A stretch of DNA of 64,000 nucleotides from positions 38,713,951 through 38,777,950 of the forward strand of contig OX463782.1 of NCBI GenBank assembly GCA_949825025.1, given 5' to 3'. This DNA is from Siphlonurus alternatus. Its lineage: Eukaryota > Arthropoda > Insecta > Ephemeroptera > Siphlonuridae. Each line of letters starts with the position of its first letter. The first letter of the stretch is position 1. A program made the translations under genes and the position numbers. Below the pieces are notes generated by a model. That model searched no databases. It saw nothing but the letters and a program-made list of their open reading frames with translations, and was not told where the DNA came from. This document shows positions 22,346 through 32,727 of the stretch, one piece after another.

Positions 22346-22424
22346 TGTCTATTAAGTAAGAATATCCCGGGAGTAGCGCGAGTGAAAGAGAAGACTATAA
22401 TTTCAAAATTTTAAAGTTTTTTGA

Positions 22425-22636
22425 AAAAATTATTGAAAATCTTTTTTGTGACGTCACGAGGTGGCAAGCCCTATCTCTTTCTTAAGGAGTGGCGCCTCGT
22501 GACGTCACAAAAGTATTTTCAATAATTTTTTAAAAATACTTCCAGGGCTGAAAAAAATCAGGGTAGCATAACTTTGCACCCTCTATCCATCTCTGCAGTA
22601 AAAAAAAAAAAAAAAATGAGGTCGATACTCCAATGA
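22425..22636. mobile_element. Family A MITE, left end missing
   Basis: It has both GTGACGTCAC centres (22450 and 22500), AATACTTCCAGGGCTGAAAA, GCACCCTCTATCCATCTCTG and the terminal GAGGTCGATACTCCAATG. The left third is absent. The T-rich ORF on the minus strand is an artefact. Confidence 0.75.
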
Positions 22637-23286
22637 ATTTTGCTTCATGTGGATTGCTAAGTTTTGAATTTGGAATATAATTTCTCCAACTTTCATTTCG
22701 GCTACTTCCGGATAATTTATTCCATAATTGAACTTGCAATGAAAACACGTGCAAACAAAAACTGCGTTCTGATTGGACGAGCCAGCTAAACCAATCGGAG
22801 TCTTTAATCGAAATTTGACTTAATTTTGTTCAAATTTAAATTAACAGTAATTAAAATTCGATCAATTTTCGCTCTTACTAAAATAAGTTAAATTACAATT
22901 TGTAAATTTAAAAACCATTTTGAAAGTTGATGCATGAAATAAAGTTGAATATCGTACATTATTTGATGTTAAAAGTAATCATGTTGCAACTTTTGTCTGC
23001 GCGTATTTAAAAATGGCTAAAGTTATCACATGTAATATTGAATTAAATTGTTCTCGATGATTCAAACAATATTATTGTAAACAATGAAATAAATGTGAGA
23101 TTTATATGAACCTTTTGTTTAATGTCATATTATATTATTGACTGAAAAAAAGATCGACTAAACCGCAAAGATGCTCAACATATATGTAATCTCTTGTGGT
23201 GCATTTACATGAAGATTCATATTCGTTTTAGACGCCTAGGAACAAAAATGACTCTTAATAAAATTGCTAGAAGAAAAGCAATGTAC
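22637..23286. other. AT-rich non-coding DNA
   Basis: No gene. No repeat of the named families was found. Confidence 0.55.
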
Positions 23287-23602
23287 AACCTGCATGAAAG
23301 TTTTTTATTGCAGAAATTAATAGAGGGTACCAAATAATACTACTCTGAATTTTTTCAGACTTTTTTGAGATCCAGAATTATTTTTAAATAATTATTGAAA
23401 GTGCGGCCACGCTCCCTGGAGGCGTCAATAGGCGTCTAAGCACTATACTTTTTATTAAGGATTCAGAGGAGCCAACCTAAGTTAGAGAACATTTAGTAAT
23501 TATTAAAAAATTATTCCAGGACTAAAAAAGGCTGAAAATTTTCAGAGTACCATAATTTGGGACCCTCTTTTCTTTTCTGCAATAAAAAATGCATGCAGGT
23601 TG
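23287..23602. mobile_element. Family A variant MITE
   Basis: Ends CAACCTGCATG / CATGCAGGTTG. Internal GAAATTAATAGAGGGTACC, GAAAGTGCGGCCACGCTCCC and GGGACCCTCTTTTC. Same variant as 22035. Confidence 0.75.
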
Positions 23603-23662
23603 TCCTTTAACAAATGTTGATAACCTGGTGGTGGTGCCATGGTGGCAATATCGGGAACCAAA

Positions 23663-24057
23663 TTAAGGTAGAGATAACGTCGATCAGCTGTTTTTTTAGC
23701 TCTATTTGATTAGCATGTAAACCTTGTTAAATTCACAAAAATTCTGAATTTTTTTTAACAGGCTGGTATTAGTGCCTAAAAGCTATAATAAAAAATTCAA
23801 AATAATTTAACGAGCTGCCTTTTTTTAATTAATTTTTTAGTTTGTCTCTCCACGGGAGAAGATTATGCTGAAAATTAAAATAATTATTAAAAAAAAAATC
23901 AGCTTGTTAAATTGTTTTGACATTTTCTCTATAGCTTTTAGTCACTAATATCTGCCTCTCAAAAAGATTTCGGAATTTTTTTGAACTTGCTGAGGTTAAC
24001 ATGTTAATCAAATGGAGCTAAAAAAAACACAGCTGATCGTCGTTATCTCTATCTTAA
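23663..24057. mobile_element. Family E complete element (TTAA ends)
   Basis: 395 bp, inverted throughout. The left end TTAAGGTAGAGATAACGTCG with ATCAGCTGTTTTTTTAGCTC pairs with the right end GAGCTAAAAAAAACACAGC and GTTATCTCTATCTTAA. It contains AAGGTTTACATGTTAA-type and AGGCACTAATATCTGCC-type blocks. TTAA at both ends suggests a piggyBac- or Kolobok-like TTAA target. This family supplied the insertion target of the Polinton. Confidence 0.85.
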
Positions 24058-24107
24058 TCTGGACGTCTTAATGTAACAGCGCCTCTAGTGATGGTAATTT
24101 CCCTGTA

Positions 24108-24236
24108 ACCACATGGACGTCCCCGGGACGCCCCGGGGACATCCCTCTAAGGTCCCCGTTGGACATCCCCCATGTCCATCAAAAAAAAGACGTCCCTGCG
24201 GACGTCCTGTGGACATCCCTCGGGGATGTTCCCTAA
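24108..24236. repeat. GC-rich GGACRTCC degenerate repeat
   Basis: Roughly ten copies of GGACGTCC/GGACATCC, with CCCCGGGG spacers, in 129 bp. This is a sharp GC island in AT-rich DNA. No frame is open through it. Confidence 0.7.
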
Positions 24237-24826
24237 TTTTCACTTGCCAATTATATATTAATTCATCTTAAAATTTATACTAAAGAAGTTTAGGGTCTTT
24301 TAGAATGAGGACTACAAGATTACCAAATAAAAAAATTAGGTCCGTCGGGAATCAAACTCGGACCTTTTAGTTGATAGACGAAGTCATAGACAACTTGGAT
24401 ATTGCTCTTCGTTACTAAAGTGTGGTTTAGTTAGGTATATAAATTGTAAAGTTTTGGGTGTTGTATAATATTTTTTAATATTTCGAGCGAATTTGCGTTT
24501 TTTCATTTTTTTAAGCAATCTGGTACATTGGGAGATTGTTATTATTTAATACAACATTAAATATAATGAGATTTAAATTTTTTAAAAATAAATTAAAATA
24601 AAATTTTATATTTTTAATAGAAACATGTTTATACATTAATTAATTATAAATTGCAACGCTCAAATGCATCTCTAATTGTTAACAGACTTCGACATTAAAA
24701 AAATAATATTTTTAATTTTTTAGAATTTTTTAAAGGTTCCTCCGAGGACATTTGTGGGACGTTCAAAAATCCCTACGAGACTTTGATGGGACCTTGTTTA
24801 TTTTTCATAGATATTTTTTTTACGAG
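24237..24826. other. AT-rich non-coding DNA with a tRNA-like scrap
   Basis: On the minus strand around 24340-24400, GGTCCGAGTTTGATTCCCGA resembles a tRNA T-arm/B box. No complete cloverleaf can be drawn, so it is at most a fragment of a tRNA-derived SINE. Confidence 0.45.
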
Positions 24827-25046
24827 GATATTTTATTAAAAAAATTATTTTTCGGTGCAAATTACGCAATTTAATACTAAGTAAATTTTCACGTCTTATT
24901 TTAAATATTAATATTTTCATATAATATTTTAAATAATTATTTAAAATATTATATGAAAATATTAATATTTAAAATAAGACGTGAAATTTTACTTAGTATT
25001 AAATTGCGTAATTTGCACCGAAAAATAATTTTTTTAATAAAATATC
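24827..25046. repeat. 220-bp near-perfect palindrome without spacer
   Basis: GATATTTTATTAAAAAAATT at the left edge pairs with AATTTTTTTAATAAAATATC at the right. Pairing runs to the centre between 24936 and 24937, with about one mismatch noticed (AAATTTT against AAAATTT). The ORF at 24953-25138 is a by-product. Confidence 0.95.
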
Positions 25047-25800
25047 TTTTTAAATTAAGGTTTTATATAGTTTGTCTCTCAATGGGAAAGCCCTATATCC
25101 TAAAAATTAAAAAAATTAATTATAAAATAATCGGCTAGTTTAATTGTTTCGAAATTTTTTCTTCGGCTTTTAGGCACTAATATCTGCCTCTCAAAAAAAT
25201 TTCAGAATTTTTGTCAATTTACTAAGGTTTACATGTTAATCAAAGTGGACTACGTCGAACAGTTGATCGGTGATATCTGTAACTTAATTGAAAAAAAAAA
25301 TAGTAAATTTTAATTGCTTATTTTTTTTTTTTATTTTTTTTTGATATAAAAATAAAATATACCAAAAAAATGTAGAGAAAATTTTAAAACAATTGATCGT
25401 TAAGAATTTTTTATATTCATTTTTTAAATGTCCAGTATAGAGCTTTCCCATTGGATTCCTAAACTAATAAATTAATATTAAGAAAAAATCAGATCCAGCG
25501 ATCGTTTTGACATTTTTTCTAAATTTTTTTGGTGCTAAGAATTATCTCTAAAAAAAATTCAGAATTATCATGAGGCTGCTAAGGTTTACATGTTAACCAA
25601 ATGGGACTAAAACAATCGATGTTTCGTGTTATCTTACCCTTAAGTATATATAAATAAAGAAATAAAGAAGAAGGAGACGAAGAAAAAGAAGAAGAAGGAG
25701 GAGGAGCGGGAGGAAAAAACATTAAAAAACAAAACAAAAATTAGTTTAGTATATAATTGTGATGAAATATTTTTCTAATCAACTGTATAGAGATGAAAAA

Positions 25801-25827
25801 ATTAAAATAAATAAATAAATAAAAAAA

Positions 25828-25921
<94 letters not shown>
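25801..25921. repeat. AAAT microsatellite (left arm)
   Basis: About 120 bp of (AAAT)n/(AATA)n, mirrored by the longer run at 27589-27753 in the other arm. Confidence 0.95.
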
Positions 25922-25922
<1 letters not shown>

Positions 25923-26052
25923 GGGAGATGAAGATTAAAAAATATTATATTGGGTTTACTAATTTTACTGCCCTATTTTGAGTATTTTGGTAGTAGTCTC
26001 AGTAATAAAGTTCTATACTTCCAGACAAACATTATTACAGTTATTTAATATA

Positions 26053-27455
26053 TATGTTGGCACCAAAGCCCGAAAAAATGCGCACATCTAGGTGTGGCTC
26101 TAGCGATTTGAGCAAAGTCCGATATTAACAAATATTTCGGGCTTAAATTTGCTCATTTAAATTTGATCATTTCTAGACGTGCTCAAATCAAAAAAAGCAA
26201 ACCCCGACGAGAAGTTTTATTTCGGTGTTTACTCATTTGAATTTGATCATTTCTAAAAGTGCTCAAATCGAAAAAAGCAAAACCCGACGAGAAGTTTTAT
26301 TTCGGGGTTTACTCATTTAAATTTGATCATTTCTAGAAGTGCTCAACTCGAAAAAAGCCAACCCCAACTAGAAGTTTAGTCCTATATCAGTTTTATTTCG
26401 GGCTTTGCTCACTGTTTTGATTATTTCTAGAAGTGCTCAAAGCAAAATGAAATATAATAATTAATTGTGCCGTATTATAGCAATAAATAATAAAACAATA
26501 AAATAATATAAATTTAATAATATTTTAATTATATCACTTTTTTAAATAATTGATAAAATACAAATTTAACATTAATAGCGTGTATACTGCAGTATATAGT
26601 TTTTTTTTTTTTATTATTATTAAAACTTTTCTTTCTGTATTATTCAAGTCATATTGAAAAAATACTATTTTGTCACACTGATACACACTTTTAATTTTTT
26701 TTTTCATTTTTTATAATTTAAGGCTTTGATTACAATTATACTCTGGCAATGAATTCCAGGTTGCAGATGAACAATTTCTAAGTTCAGACGACTTACCATA
26801 CATGACAAAGAAAAGAGTCTATCAGACCAGCATGCAGCAGCATTAGCAAATTCAAAGCAAGGTTTTGTGTTTTGCATCTGCAAGAAAGAGGTGTCAATCT
26901 AAAACATGTTGTGCAAAGAAAAAAAATTAGATGAATTTTAAAATGCCCTGAAAATAATTTTTTTTTTTTGGTAGGTTTGGTACTATCTTGAGGAGCTCTT
27001 TGCTCCTTAGCAAGTTCTATAAAATTAAGTTAAAATGGTTTTATAATATATCAGCTGTAAAAAACTATTTAAATTAAGCAACATACAATATATTAATATA
27101 AAAAGTGTGACAAAACAGTATTTCTCAGTATGACTTGAATAATTGAGAAAGAAATGTTTTAATAAAAAAATATTATATAAACGCGCTATGCTAAACTGTT
27201 AAATTTGTATTTTTGTCAATTAATTAAAAAAGTTATGTAATTAAAATGTTATTAAATTCACAATATTTTATTGTTTCATTATTTATTACAAATTATTACT
27301 ATAATACGGCACAATTTCCAACTGTTATTTTTCATTTTGCTTTGAGCACTTCTAGAAATGATCAAAACAGTGAGCGAAGTCAGAAATAAAACTTCCTGTC
27401 GGGGTTTACTTTTTTTGATTTGAGCCAATTTTTTTCGGGCTTTGGTGCCAACATA
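26053..27455. mobile_element. Family F intact non-autonomous transposon (1.4 kb)
   Basis: Terminal inverted repeats TATGTTGGCACCAAAGCCCG / CGGGCTTTGGTGCCAACATA plus four more paired bases on each side. Inside the left end are four units of about 75 bp (TTTGATCATTTCTAGAAGTG...GAGAAGTTTTATTTCGG), with one inverted unit at the right. The centre holds no transposase frame. Relatives lie at 14567, 15781 and 45640, all in TA-rich surroundings. Confidence 0.85.
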
Positions 27456-27588
27456 ATATATATTAAATAACTGTAATAATGTTTTCTGGAATTATAGAAC
27501 TTTATTACTGAGACTACTAAAAAAAAAATTCTAAATAGGACAGTAAAATTAGTAAACCCAGTATAATATTTCATAATCTTCACATCCC

Positions 27589-27753
<165 letters not shown>

Positions 27754-28311
27754 TAATTTTTCCATCTCTATACAGTTGATTAGAAAAATATTTCATCACT
27801 TTTATATGCTGAACTAATTTTTGTTTTGTTTTTTAATGTTTTTTCCTCCCGCTCCTCCTCCTCCTTCTTCTTTTTCTTCTGCTCCTCCTTCTTTATTTCT
27901 TTATTTATATATACTTAAGGGTAAGATAACACGAAACATCGATTGTTTTAGTCCCATTTGGTTAACATGTAAACCTTAGCAGCCTCATGATAATTCTGAA
28001 TTTTTTTTAGAGATAATTCTTAGCACCAAAAGAATTTAGAAAAAATGTCAAAACGATCGCTGGATCTGATTTTTTTTTTAATATTAATTTATTAGTTTAG
28101 GACTCCAATGGGAAAGCTCTATACTGGACATTTAAAAAATGAATATAAAAAATTCTTAACGATCAATTGTTTTAAAATTTTCTCTACATTTTTTTGGTAT
28201 ATTTTATTTTTATATCAAAATTTAAAAAAAAAAAATTAAGCATTTAAAATTTACTAATTTTTTTTCAATTAGATATCACCGATCAACTGTTCGACGTAGT
28301 CCACTTTGATT

Positions 28312-28317
28312 AACATG
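28312..28317. repeat. Polinton target-site duplication, left
   Basis: AACATG directly precedes the element. The same six bases follow it at 43961-43966. Confidence 0.95.
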
Positions 28318-28780
28318 AGTAGAATAAAATAAACTGTTTAATACAGATTTGCGGATCGCTTAATTACCCCTAATTATAGCCAATAAAAGTAATTAGAGGT
28401 GGGAAACATTTAAAATAAACAATGAGATCTCAGCGCAAGGTCGCGCGAAGTCGCTAAGCGTCTTGCCCCCTTTCACGCGGTCAATGTTTACAATAGTATA
28501 GTTATTATAATATTATAATTAAACAAAATTTTATAATTAGCATACAATGAGATCAATGCTAGCAAGGTCACAGTAGCAACGTACCAAGCTTTATTCTTCC
28601 TAATTTTTACAATGAAAAATTTGATTTCATAATTTATCAAATAATAAAACAAATTAAAAATATTATTTAGCATATAATTACCTTAATTAATATTTAATTA
28701 GACATGTGCATAATATTGAGTAATATATTTTAAAGTTCTAGAAATTACCGAGAAAGTGAAGGTCCTCATCAGATATAAAA
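28318..28780. repeat. Polinton left terminal inverted repeat (463 bp)
   Basis: Matches the right terminus in reverse complement: ACTGTTTAATACAGATTTGC at the edge, CGCAAGGTCGCGCGAAGTCG, GCATACAATGAGATCAATGC, and finally AGAAAGTGAAGGTCNTCATC and AGATATAAAA, after which the two ends diverge. The right version is longer because it holds an extra module. Confidence 0.9.
28774..28780 (+). promoter_or_regulatory. TATA box at the inner edge of the left repeat
   Basis: TATAAAA lies 112 bases before the ATG at 28892. The same motif is preserved at the inner edge of the right repeat (43287-43293, minus strand). It is plausible as a polymerase II promoter for the first rightward gene; not proven. Confidence 0.5.
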
Positions 28781-28891
28781 AGAGGTGCCAAATATTTTTT
28801 CTTCACAACAACATAAAGACTTGCAGAGAACTCTCCAAGCTATTTATAGAAGTATCTCATATATTCAAGGGATAAATTTTAAACTTCAGTT

Positions 28892-29200
28892 ATGAATCTT
28901 GCAGAGAAGTTGAACGCCGCAGCAGCTCTTCTAGAGTGGAAGAGTGTCGCAGAGCTCCCAGTTAACGTTCCGTTTACTGTATTTAAAATTGAAAAGGTTG
29001 ATTCTACATGGGGTGAGCAGCTTGCACTAACTATTGGAGAGGACGCGCCGCAGTTCCGTACTAAGCTATCCAAGCGTTTTCCATCCACGCTATTTACCGC
29101 TAAGGAGCTACAAATCTATAACGACGGTACACAGATGAGACACACTCTTACATTTAAGGGTATTGGAGGTTTCCGCCAACATCTTATCGATTTTAATTAA
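28892..29200 (+). CDS. Small Polinton protein, OB-fold/ssDNA-binding-like candidate
   Basis: 102 aa, first gene inside the left repeat. The pattern is PFTVFKIEKVDSTWGEQLAL, then KLSKRFPSTLF, YNDG and LTFKGIGG..QHLIDF, a beta-rich arrangement. It resembles, from memory, short OB-fold-like proteins found beside Polinton replication genes. No catalytic motif, signal peptide or membrane segment. Its codons (GCC, GAG, CTC, CCG) are clearly more GC-rich than those of all other genes in the element, so it may have a different origin or be under different selection. ATG at 28892 follows a TATA box by about 115 bases. The ORF is real by composition; function is uncertain. Confidence 0.7.
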   Translation: MNLAEKLNAAAALLEWKSVAELPVNVPFTVFKIEKVDSTWGEQLALTIGEDAPQFRTKLSKRFPSTLFTAKELQIYNDGTQMRHTLTFKGIGGFRQHLIDFN

Positions 29201-29358
29201 TTTTTTATTATATTTTGCTTTATTATAATTTCTAATTTTTCAATAAAAAAAATAATTTATATGTAATATCTTCTATTTTATTTAATATACATCCTTATAT
29301 ATGATAAAATTAATGTTTAAAAATTAAAGAATATCAATTAGCTTCCCCAGTCATTGAA

Positions 29359-30045
29359 ATGAAGTTAATTAAACAACATCAAGAGGCGGAGATAAAAAAT
29401 TTTGATGTCATATTACCAAGTAAAGAGTGTAAAAAACATGGAAAACTTTTACCAGCAACGATTAGAGCCATTTTTGCAGGCAGTTCAAACTGTGGAAAAA
29501 CAAATGTTCTTATGAGTCTTATAACAAGTCGAAATGCATTATATTTTGAAAATATTTATATTTTTAGTAAATCCTTAGGTCAATCAAAATATCAAATGTT
29601 AGCAGAGATTATGAAAAAAACACCTGAAATAGGATATTATACATATGATTCCTCAGAAAATATTCCTCCAACTTCAGATGCAAAGAAAAATTCTATATTC
29701 ATATTTGATGATGTAATAACTGACACTCAAAATCACATGCGAGATTACTTTTCAATGGGTCGTCATAAAGGAATATGTTGTTTTTATTTAGCTCAAACAT
29801 ATACTAGAATTCCTAAACATTTAATACGAGATAATGCTAATTTAATTTTGTTATTCACACAAGATGAGTTGAATTTAAAACATTGTTACACTGATCATGT
29901 AAATACAGATATGACATTTAAGGAATTTAAAGATATGTGTGCCTTATGTTGGCAAGAAAAATATGGATTTTTAGTAATAAATAAAGATTGTGATATAAAA
30001 AAAGGTAGATATAGAAAAGGTTTTGATATATTTATAGATATATAA
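29359..30045 (+). CDS. Genome-packaging ATPase (FtsK/HerA, A32-like)
   Basis: 228 aa. Walker A is GSSNCGKT at residues 41-48. Walker B is IFIFDDV at 113-119. The following GRHKGICCFYLAQTYTRIP and IRDNANLILLF segments match the sensor region of packaging ATPases of Polintons, virophages and large DNA viruses. The predicted role is to drive the element's DNA into a capsid, which fits the capsid and protease genes downstream. Length is normal and the frame is intact. The start ATG is preceded by an A-rich stretch and no competing upstream ATG is in frame. One of the best-preserved genes of the element. Confidence 0.92.
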   Translation: MKLIKQHQEAEIKNFDVILPSKECKKHGKLLPATIRAIFAGSSNCGKTNVLMSLITSRNALYFENIYIFSKSLGQSKYQMLAEIMKKTPEIGYYTYDSSENIPPTSDAKKNSIFIFDDVITDTQNHMRDYFSMGRHKGICCFYLAQTYTRIPKHLIRDNANLILLFTQDELNLKHCYTDHVNTDMTFKEFKDMCALCWQEKYGFLVINKDCDIKKGRYRKGFDIFIDI

Positions 30046-30100
30046 ACTTCACGAAGGCAAACAAATTATCATTTCATTGGTAAAAGTTTAGCAATAAACA

Positions 30101-30904
30101 ATGGAAAACATAAAATTGAAAGAAAAATTAGCAAAAGAAATAAAAAATAGTGTTAAAAATATTCGTAAAAAATATCAAATTTTACGAGAAAACGAAGCAA
30201 ATCAAACGGAATTTACTGTTAAAACTTTAAAGCCACTAATTGAACCTATTTTAAATATAGAAAAAACATTTACAAAACCAGAGATAATTATTGAGGAACC
30301 TGAACCAAGTAGACGTAAATCAATAGCAGCTGAAATTGAAACACCACAGTCAAAAAAACTAAAACCATTTTTTGAGTATGTAAATACTGTAAAAAAGCAA
30401 AAATCTATGTGGGACCAAACCTTTGGTGTAAATATTAATAACAATAAATTCACAATTGGTAATTCTCAAATTAACGTGCAAGATGATACAATTAAGATGG
30501 GTGATCAAAAATATAAAATAACAACAGGACTGTTGGAACTTTTATTCATGAAAAATCCAAATTTATTATTAATAAAAAAAGATGATAAAAATATGTATAA
30601 ATCAATATTAATGAAAGCAATGCCAAACAGATTAATAAATACGCCGCAAAATAAATCACGAAATAATCGCAGTATAAAATATAATAAAATTGTCAAGCGC
30701 TTAATGGAGGAAACGACGACAAAAACGTTTGGTTCCGGAATCATGAACACACACAGTCCCGTATACGAATATTATAATGAACCAAATGAATTAGTTGATA
30801 GACTTCGATTATTAATTGCATCAACCCACGCAGGTCACAATAATCATACCAATGAAATTTCCTCACTACTTGAAGAGTTGCGCGAAGAGGGTATAATAGT
30901 ATAA
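30101..30904 (+). CDS. Conserved Polinton protein of unknown function
   Basis: 267 aa, intact. The N-terminal 60 residues are lysine-rich and probably coiled coil (MENIKLKEKLAKEIKNSVKN). The middle has a proline/serine-rich linker and then a globular part with ITTGLLELLFMKNPNLLLI. The C-terminus carries LVDRLRLLIASTHAG, H.NEI and LLEELREEGII. From memory this C-terminal signature recurs next to the ATPase in insect Polintons, but I cannot assign it to one of the published P-names. No enzyme motif is visible. Its position between the packaging ATPase and the fibre-like gene suggests a virion or assembly role (inference). Confidence 0.75.
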   Translation: MENIKLKEKLAKEIKNSVKNIRKKYQILRENEANQTEFTVKTLKPLIEPILNIEKTFTKPEIIIEEPEPSRRKSIAAEIETPQSKKLKPFFEYVNTVKKQKSMWDQTFGVNINNNKFTIGNSQINVQDDTIKMGDQKYKITTGLLELLFMKNPNLLLIKKDDKNMYKSILMKAMPNRLINTPQNKSRNNRSIKYNKIVKRLMEETTTKTFGSGIMNTHSPVYEYYNEPNELVDRLRLLIASTHAGHNNHTNEISSLLEELREEGIIV

Positions 30905-30939
30905 ATTAAAATGTATTAATTAATTTATATCATTCAAAC

Positions 30940-31588
30940 ATGGTGCTCCATAAATTTGGTTTCTATTTACATAAAAGACGTCACATTCCTTACAACTTGC
31001 GAGGCGAGAGAGTTTTTCTAAATATAGGAGAACCGGTTGAAGATGATGATCTGATTAACAAAAAATATTTATTTGACTCTGCATTATGTAAAAACAACTT
31101 GGGAAAGTTTGATGCAAAAAAAAATTTAATAAATAATATTCAAGCTCCAAAAGAACCACAAGATTGTGTTAACAAGGATTATGTAGATAACTTGATTAAA
31201 TTAGAACAAAAAGTATTAAATGCCAGTACAACTTTTTCAGTAAATAATAAAAGAATAGTTGATGTCGCACGTCCAGTACGAGACAAAGATGCTATTAATT
31301 TAAAATATTTCCATGATTTTGCACTACTTTATGATGTTGAATCTTATAATGCAAACAATAAAATAATAAAAAATTTAGCAGATCCCAAAAATGCTAATGA
31401 TGCTATAAATTTCATTTTTTTTTTCTCAGGAAATGGCAAATTATATAAGCAAATATACACTTATTTACGATACAAATTTAAATAAATTCAGTGCAAAAAA
31501 TAAAAAAATATCAGATGTGTCAGACCCTATTAACGATCGAGATGTTGTAACTCTTGGCTATCTAAAAAAAAAATTTAACCTACAATGA
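30940..31588 (+). pseudogene. Fibre-like protein with five P..xDAxNxKY repeats, frameshifted
   Basis: The first 181-codon frame holds repeats of about 33 residues with the pattern I.NI..P....D.VNK.Y: GEPVEDDDLINKKYL, QAPKEPQDCVNKDYV, ARPVRDKDAINLKYF and ADPKNANDAINF. The frame then breaks at a run of ten T (31415-31424). A fifth repeat (SDPINDRDVVTLGYL) continues one base later and ends at TGA 31586-31588. Such repeats are familiar from phage tail fibres and trimeric shafts, so a virion spike or fibre is plausible. The stop overlaps the integrase ATG (ATGA). The break could be a sequencing or homopolymer indel, a real mutation, or slippage. Confidence 0.7.
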
Positions 31589-32514
31589 GTGTAAAGCATG
31601 GAATAGTTAATGAGCTACACAGGCAGGCAAGAAAAAATTATCAACGGCGTAGAGTCTACCTTAAAGGAATACGAGACCTTTAGCAAATTGATTTAATAGA
31701 CATGCAAAAATATGCAAAAGAAAATAAAAATTATAATTATATTTTAGTATGTATTGACTGTTTTACAAAATACGCATGGGCTGTAAAACTTAAAACAAAA
31801 ACTGCACAAGAAGTCACTGCAGCCATGGACACTATTTTAAAACAGGGACCGATAAGTCGGAATATACAAAGCGACGCCGGAAAAGAATTTTTCAATGCAA
31901 ATTTTAAACAATTAATGAAAAAATATAAAATTAATCATTATCAAACATATACAATTCTAAAAAGCAGTATAATCGAGCGGTTCAACAGAACTTTGAAACA
32001 AAAAATGTGGAAACAATTTAGCTATCAAGGAAACTATAAATGGGTTAATATACTACAATCTTTAATTAATAATTACAATAATACTGTTCATCGTACTATA
32101 GGACTCAAGCCAAAAAATGTAAGAAAAAAACATGAAAAACAAATTCTTAAACGAATGTTCCCACCAACAGATTTGTATGAAGATAAAATTAAGTATGCTG
32201 TGAATGATATTGTAAGGATTAGTAAGCAAAAAGCTTTATTTGAAAAAAGCTATACACCAAACTTTTCTACGGAGCTGTTTAAAATTATAAAAATAAGAAG
32301 AACTAAACCGGTGACCTACATGCTAGAGGACCTGAAGGGACAACCAATAAAAGGAGCTTTCTACAAAGAAGAAATAATGAAAACAAAGTATAAAGATACT
32401 TATCTGGTTGAAAAAATACTAGAAAGAAAGAAAAATAAATCAAAAGTGTTGTGGTATGGTTTCTCGGGAGATGACGCGGTTAGCTGGGTGAACAATAAAG
32501 ACTTAAAATTGTAA
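31585..32514 (+). pseudogene. Polinton integrase (DDE) with an in-frame amber stop
   Basis: The frame begins at ATG 31585 (overlapping the fibre stop) and is 309 codons long, but codon 33 is TAG (31681-31683). The rest is intact: QIDLIDM at 34-40 with the first catalytic Asp, IQSDAGKEF with Asp97, and IIERFNRTLKQ with Glu131, that is D..D(33)E of the rve fold. C-terminally YLVEKILER and LWYGFSGDDAVSWV form a chromodomain-like module (about 266-305). Related integrases have a tryptophan just before the QID motif, from memory. The enzyme inserts the element and makes the 6-bp duplication. An ATG at 31702 lies after the first catalytic Asp, so a short form would be inactive. Confidence 0.9.
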
Positions 32515-32727
32515 CTTTTGTTACATTATAGTTAACCACTGAGAAATAAATTAAAACTTTTTTTATATAATTATATAATTTTCATTTTAATTTTTACATA
32601 AACATAATATTTACATATCTTTATTTACATAGAATATAAAAATATTTACAATAATTACAATTTAAATAAGTATAATAAATACAAAATGTAGTAAAAGATT
32701 ATAATACAAGAATATAAAAAATTAAAA
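32515..32727. other. Convergent gene junction
   Basis: 213 AT-rich bases separate the integrase stop from the polymerase stop on the opposite strand. AATAAA occurs at about 32547, suitable as a poly(A) signal for the rightward transcript. Confidence 0.5.
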
